Positions 6,169 to 7,405 of a DNA stretch of 7,405 nucleotides are shown here, one piece after another. Location: the NCBI GenBank assembly GCA_020441735.1, contig JAGRLQ010000139.1, forward strand, positions 1 through 7,405, in the 5' to 3' direction. A program made the position numbers and the translations under genes. Source of the stretch: Nitratireductor sp. GTDB lineage: Bacteria > Pseudomonadota > Alphaproteobacteria > Rhizobiales > Rhizobiaceae. Position 1 is the stretch's first letter. Each line of letters opens with the position of its first letter. Under the pieces are notes generated by a model. That model was given only the letters and a program-made list of their open reading frames with translations, did not search any database and had not been told where the DNA came from.

Positions 6169-6973
6169 CGGCGTCCGGATCCTCTGCCAGTTCTTTTGCT
6201 TCCCGGATGCTGCGGCGCGCATCCTCGCGCTCCTTGCGCAGGGTTGCCTGGCGCAGCTTTTCCTCCTCGCGGGCCTGGGTGAAGGCCGAGGCGATCAGGC
6301 CTGCGGGCAGAGCCACGATGCCAAGCCCAATCATCAGGATGACGAAGGTGAAAATCTTGCCGCCCACGGTGATCGGAAAGATGTCGCCATAGCCGACCGT
6401 CGTCAGCGTGGTGACGGCAAACCAGAAGGAATGGGGGATCGAGGGAAACGCCTCCGGTTGCGCCTCGTGCTCGAAAATGTAGATGCCGACAGCAGTGCAG
6501 AACATGACCAGCACAGCAAACATGAAGACGACCACCAGTTCTCGCCAGACGAGTTCGAAGGCACGCTGCAGAGTCTCCATGTTGGCGACAAACCGCAGCA
6601 GTTTTGCGATGCGGAGAATGCGCAGGGTCCAGAGTGCTTCCCCACCCGGCAGGCCGAACAACAATCCGGCCCAGAATGGGGCGATGGCGATCAGGTCGAT
6701 CAGACCCCAGAAGCTGAAGATGTAGCGGAGCTTTTGCGGTGCGGTCCAGTAGCGCAGTCCGTACTCGATCGTGAAGATGACGACGATGACCCAGTCGAAT
6801 ACCAGAATCGGTTGTTTCCATGAATCCGGAAAGCCGGGCAATGTCTCGCTGGCCATCATGCCGATCGAAATGACGATCAGCACGATCATGGCGTAGTCGA
6901 ATGCATGGCCGTAACGGGGATCGCGGCCCCAGACGAAATCGGCGATGCGGGATTTGGCGTCGGATACTGTCAT
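6164..6973 (-). CDS. Voltage-gated potassium channel, six transmembrane segments
   Basis: 269-residue inner-membrane channel subunit of the Kv/ion-transport family, expected to work as a tetramer passing K+. Segments run S1 about 26-43, S2 55-75, S3 84-105, S4 113-130, S5 145-167, pore helix 179-191, S6 205-231. The filter is TVGYGD at 192-197, the K+ signature. S4 has Arg118, Arg121, Lys124 and Arg127 at every third position. S2 Phe67 and Glu70 with S3 Asp93 match the gating-charge transfer centre of Kv channels, including the 23-residue Glu-Asp spacing. The last 40 residues are a charged, probably coiled-coil helix; there is no RCK or cyclic-nucleotide domain. The start at 6973 is preferred because GGAAGG lies 5 nt upstream; an ATG at 7012 would add 13 unlikely residues and fall inside an inverted repeat. 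The stop lies in a palindromic repeat. It diverges from typA. Confidence 0.9.
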   Translation of the reverse strand: MTVSDAKSRIADFVWGRDPRYGHAFDYAMIVLIVISIGMMASETLPGFPDSWKQPILVFDWVIVVIFTIEYGLRYWTAPQKLRYIFSFWGLIDLIAIAPFWAGLLFGLPGGEALWTLRILRIAKLLRFVANMETLQRAFELVWRELVVVFMFAVLVMFCTAVGIYIFEHEAQPEAFPSIPHSFWFAVTTLTTVGYGDIFPITVGGKIFTFVILMIGLGIVALPAGLIASAFTQAREEEKLRQATLRKEREDARRSIREAKELAEDPDAG

Positions 6974-6978
6974 GGACG

Positions 6979-6984
6979 CCTTCC
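6979..6984 (-). promoter_or_regulatory. Ribosome binding site fixing the channel start
   Basis: On the minus strand GGAAGG stands 5 nt before the ATG at 6973. It is the best Shine-Dalgarno in the leader and argues against the upstream in-frame ATGs at 6991 and 7012. Confidence 0.7.
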
Positions 6985-6989
6985 ATACC

Positions 6990-7016
6990 ATGCTTGCATG
7001 GCAGGGCCGCAAGCAT
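6990..7016. repeat. Inverted repeat in the channel leader
   Basis: ATGCTTGC (6990-6997) is perfectly complementary to GCAAGCAT (7009-7016) with an 11-nt loop. An overlapping alternative, CCATGC (6988-6993) with GCATGG (6996-7001), uses some of the same bases. On the channel transcript the stem ends 5 nt before the Shine-Dalgarno. It could be a regulator's operator or a leader RNA hairpin; neither is shown. Confidence 0.4.
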
Positions 7017-7030
7017 TGAATGCGATTTTG

Positions 7031-7079
7031 CTTTCACACGGGCTGAAATTCGTCTATGGGTGCCGCGAATTTCCGACAA
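7031..7079. promoter_or_regulatory. Possible overlapping divergent promoters for the channel gene and typA
   Basis: The 181-bp divergent gap must hold promoters for both genes. Minus strand: TTGTCG (7074-7079), 17-bp spacer, TAGACG (7051-7056), a middling -35 and poor -10. Plus strand: CTTTCA (7031-7036), 17-bp spacer, CTATGG (7054-7059), loosely like the rhizobial CTTGAC/CTATAT pattern. The -10 elements overlap, which would couple the two genes. These are weak matches; the rest of the gap shows nothing firm. Confidence 0.2.
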
Positions 7080-7154
7080 TCAGACTGCCGCCGCGCTGGC
7101 ATGGCTGGCGCCCCGACCCCTTTGGCCTGCGGCAAAGACACAAGAGTTACTTCG

Positions 7155-7405
7155 ATGACGATGCGCAATATTGCGATCATTGCCCATGTTGACCATGGCA
7201 AGACGACACTGGTGGACGAACTGCTGAAACAGTCTTCCACATTCCGCGAACACCAGCGGGTGGAAGAGCGGATAATGGATTCCAATGATCTGGAACGCGA
7301 ACGCGGGATCACCATCCTGGCCAAGGCCACCTCGGTGGAGTGGAAAGGCGTTCGCATCAACATCGTCGATACGCCCGGTCACGCCGATTTCGGCGGCGAG
7401 GTGGA
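7155..7405 (+). CDS. typA: Ribosome-associated GTPase TypA/BipA, N-terminal part (3' end outside window)
   Basis: Translation-factor GTPase that binds the 70S ribosome and assists ribosome assembly and growth under cold or other stress. 83 residues are visible of about 600. The start MTMRNIAIIAHVDHGKTTLV is typical of TypA. G1 is AHVDHGKT at 10-17, the switch I threonine is Thr53 in RGITI, and G3 is DTPGH at 72-76. The stretch RVEERIMDSNDLERERGITI separates it from LepA and EF-G, which have different residues there. The start at 7155 is chosen over the ATG at 7161 because AAGAG (7142-7146) is 8 nt upstream, although this site is modest. The frame is open to the right edge. Confidence 0.95.
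   Translation, partial: MTMRNIAIIAHVDHGKTTLVDELLKQSSTFREHQRVEERIMDSNDLERERGITILAKATSVEWKGVRINIVDTPGHADFGGEV

Noticed and set aside
6431..6823. Acidic 130-codon plus-strand frame opposite the channel gene
   Set aside because: Its Asp/Glu-rich content is the complement of hydrophobic transmembrane codons; no ribosome site or family match is visible.
6164..6973. Cyclic-nucleotide-gated or RCK-regulated channel
   Set aside because: Only about 40 charged residues follow S6, too few for either regulatory domain.

Overview
The window reads as an ordinary chromosomal stretch from an alphaproteobacterium, most likely of the order Hyphomicrobiales (Rhizobiales). The basis is moderately high GC with GC-ending codons, rhizobial-looking ArgG, TypA and long-form TAXI proteins, a 7-4-7 Pho box, and a palindromic intergenic element of the style scattered through rhizobial genomes. 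Genus cannot be fixed from the sequence alone. I see no insertion sequence, phage gene, CRISPR array, tRNA or rRNA, and no block of clearly foreign base composition.

Layout, left to right. (1) The 3' part of argG (argininosuccinate synthase) runs off the left edge and stops at 695. (2) A 105-bp gap holds three closely packed, partly mutually exclusive small hairpins and a further inverted repeat. (3) 801-2213 encodes a long-form TAXI-family binding protein anchored by two membrane segments and ending in a cytoplasmic helical tail; no TRAP permease is beside it. (4) 2285-4345 encodes an M3-family zinc peptidyl-dipeptidase (Dcp type). (5) A 117-bp gap carries a good PhoB-binding site (Pho box). 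(6) 4463-6037 encodes a Tat-exported PhoD-like phosphatase/phosphodiesterase. (7) A 126-bp convergent gap is largely filled by two hairpins, the second overlapping the stop codon of the next gene. (8) 6164-6973, minus strand, encodes a six-helix voltage-gated potassium channel. (9) A 181-bp divergent region has an inverted repeat near the channel start and possible overlapping promoters. (10) typA/bipA, a ribosome-associated GTPase, starts at 7155 and runs off the right edge.

The genes do not form one obvious pathway. argG and typA are housekeeping genes flanking accessory envelope functions: a membrane-tethered solute receptor, a peptide-recycling protease, a phosphate-scavenging exoenzyme and an ion channel. 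The clearest regulatory link is the Pho box placed for PhoB control of the PhoD-like enzyme. I did not find a convincing new multi-gene system. The items most worth a second look are the two-membrane-anchor TAXI receptor with its cytoplasmic tail, the PhoD-like enzyme lacking the usual iron-ligand cysteine, the Pho box, and the paired-hairpin element at 6068-6168.
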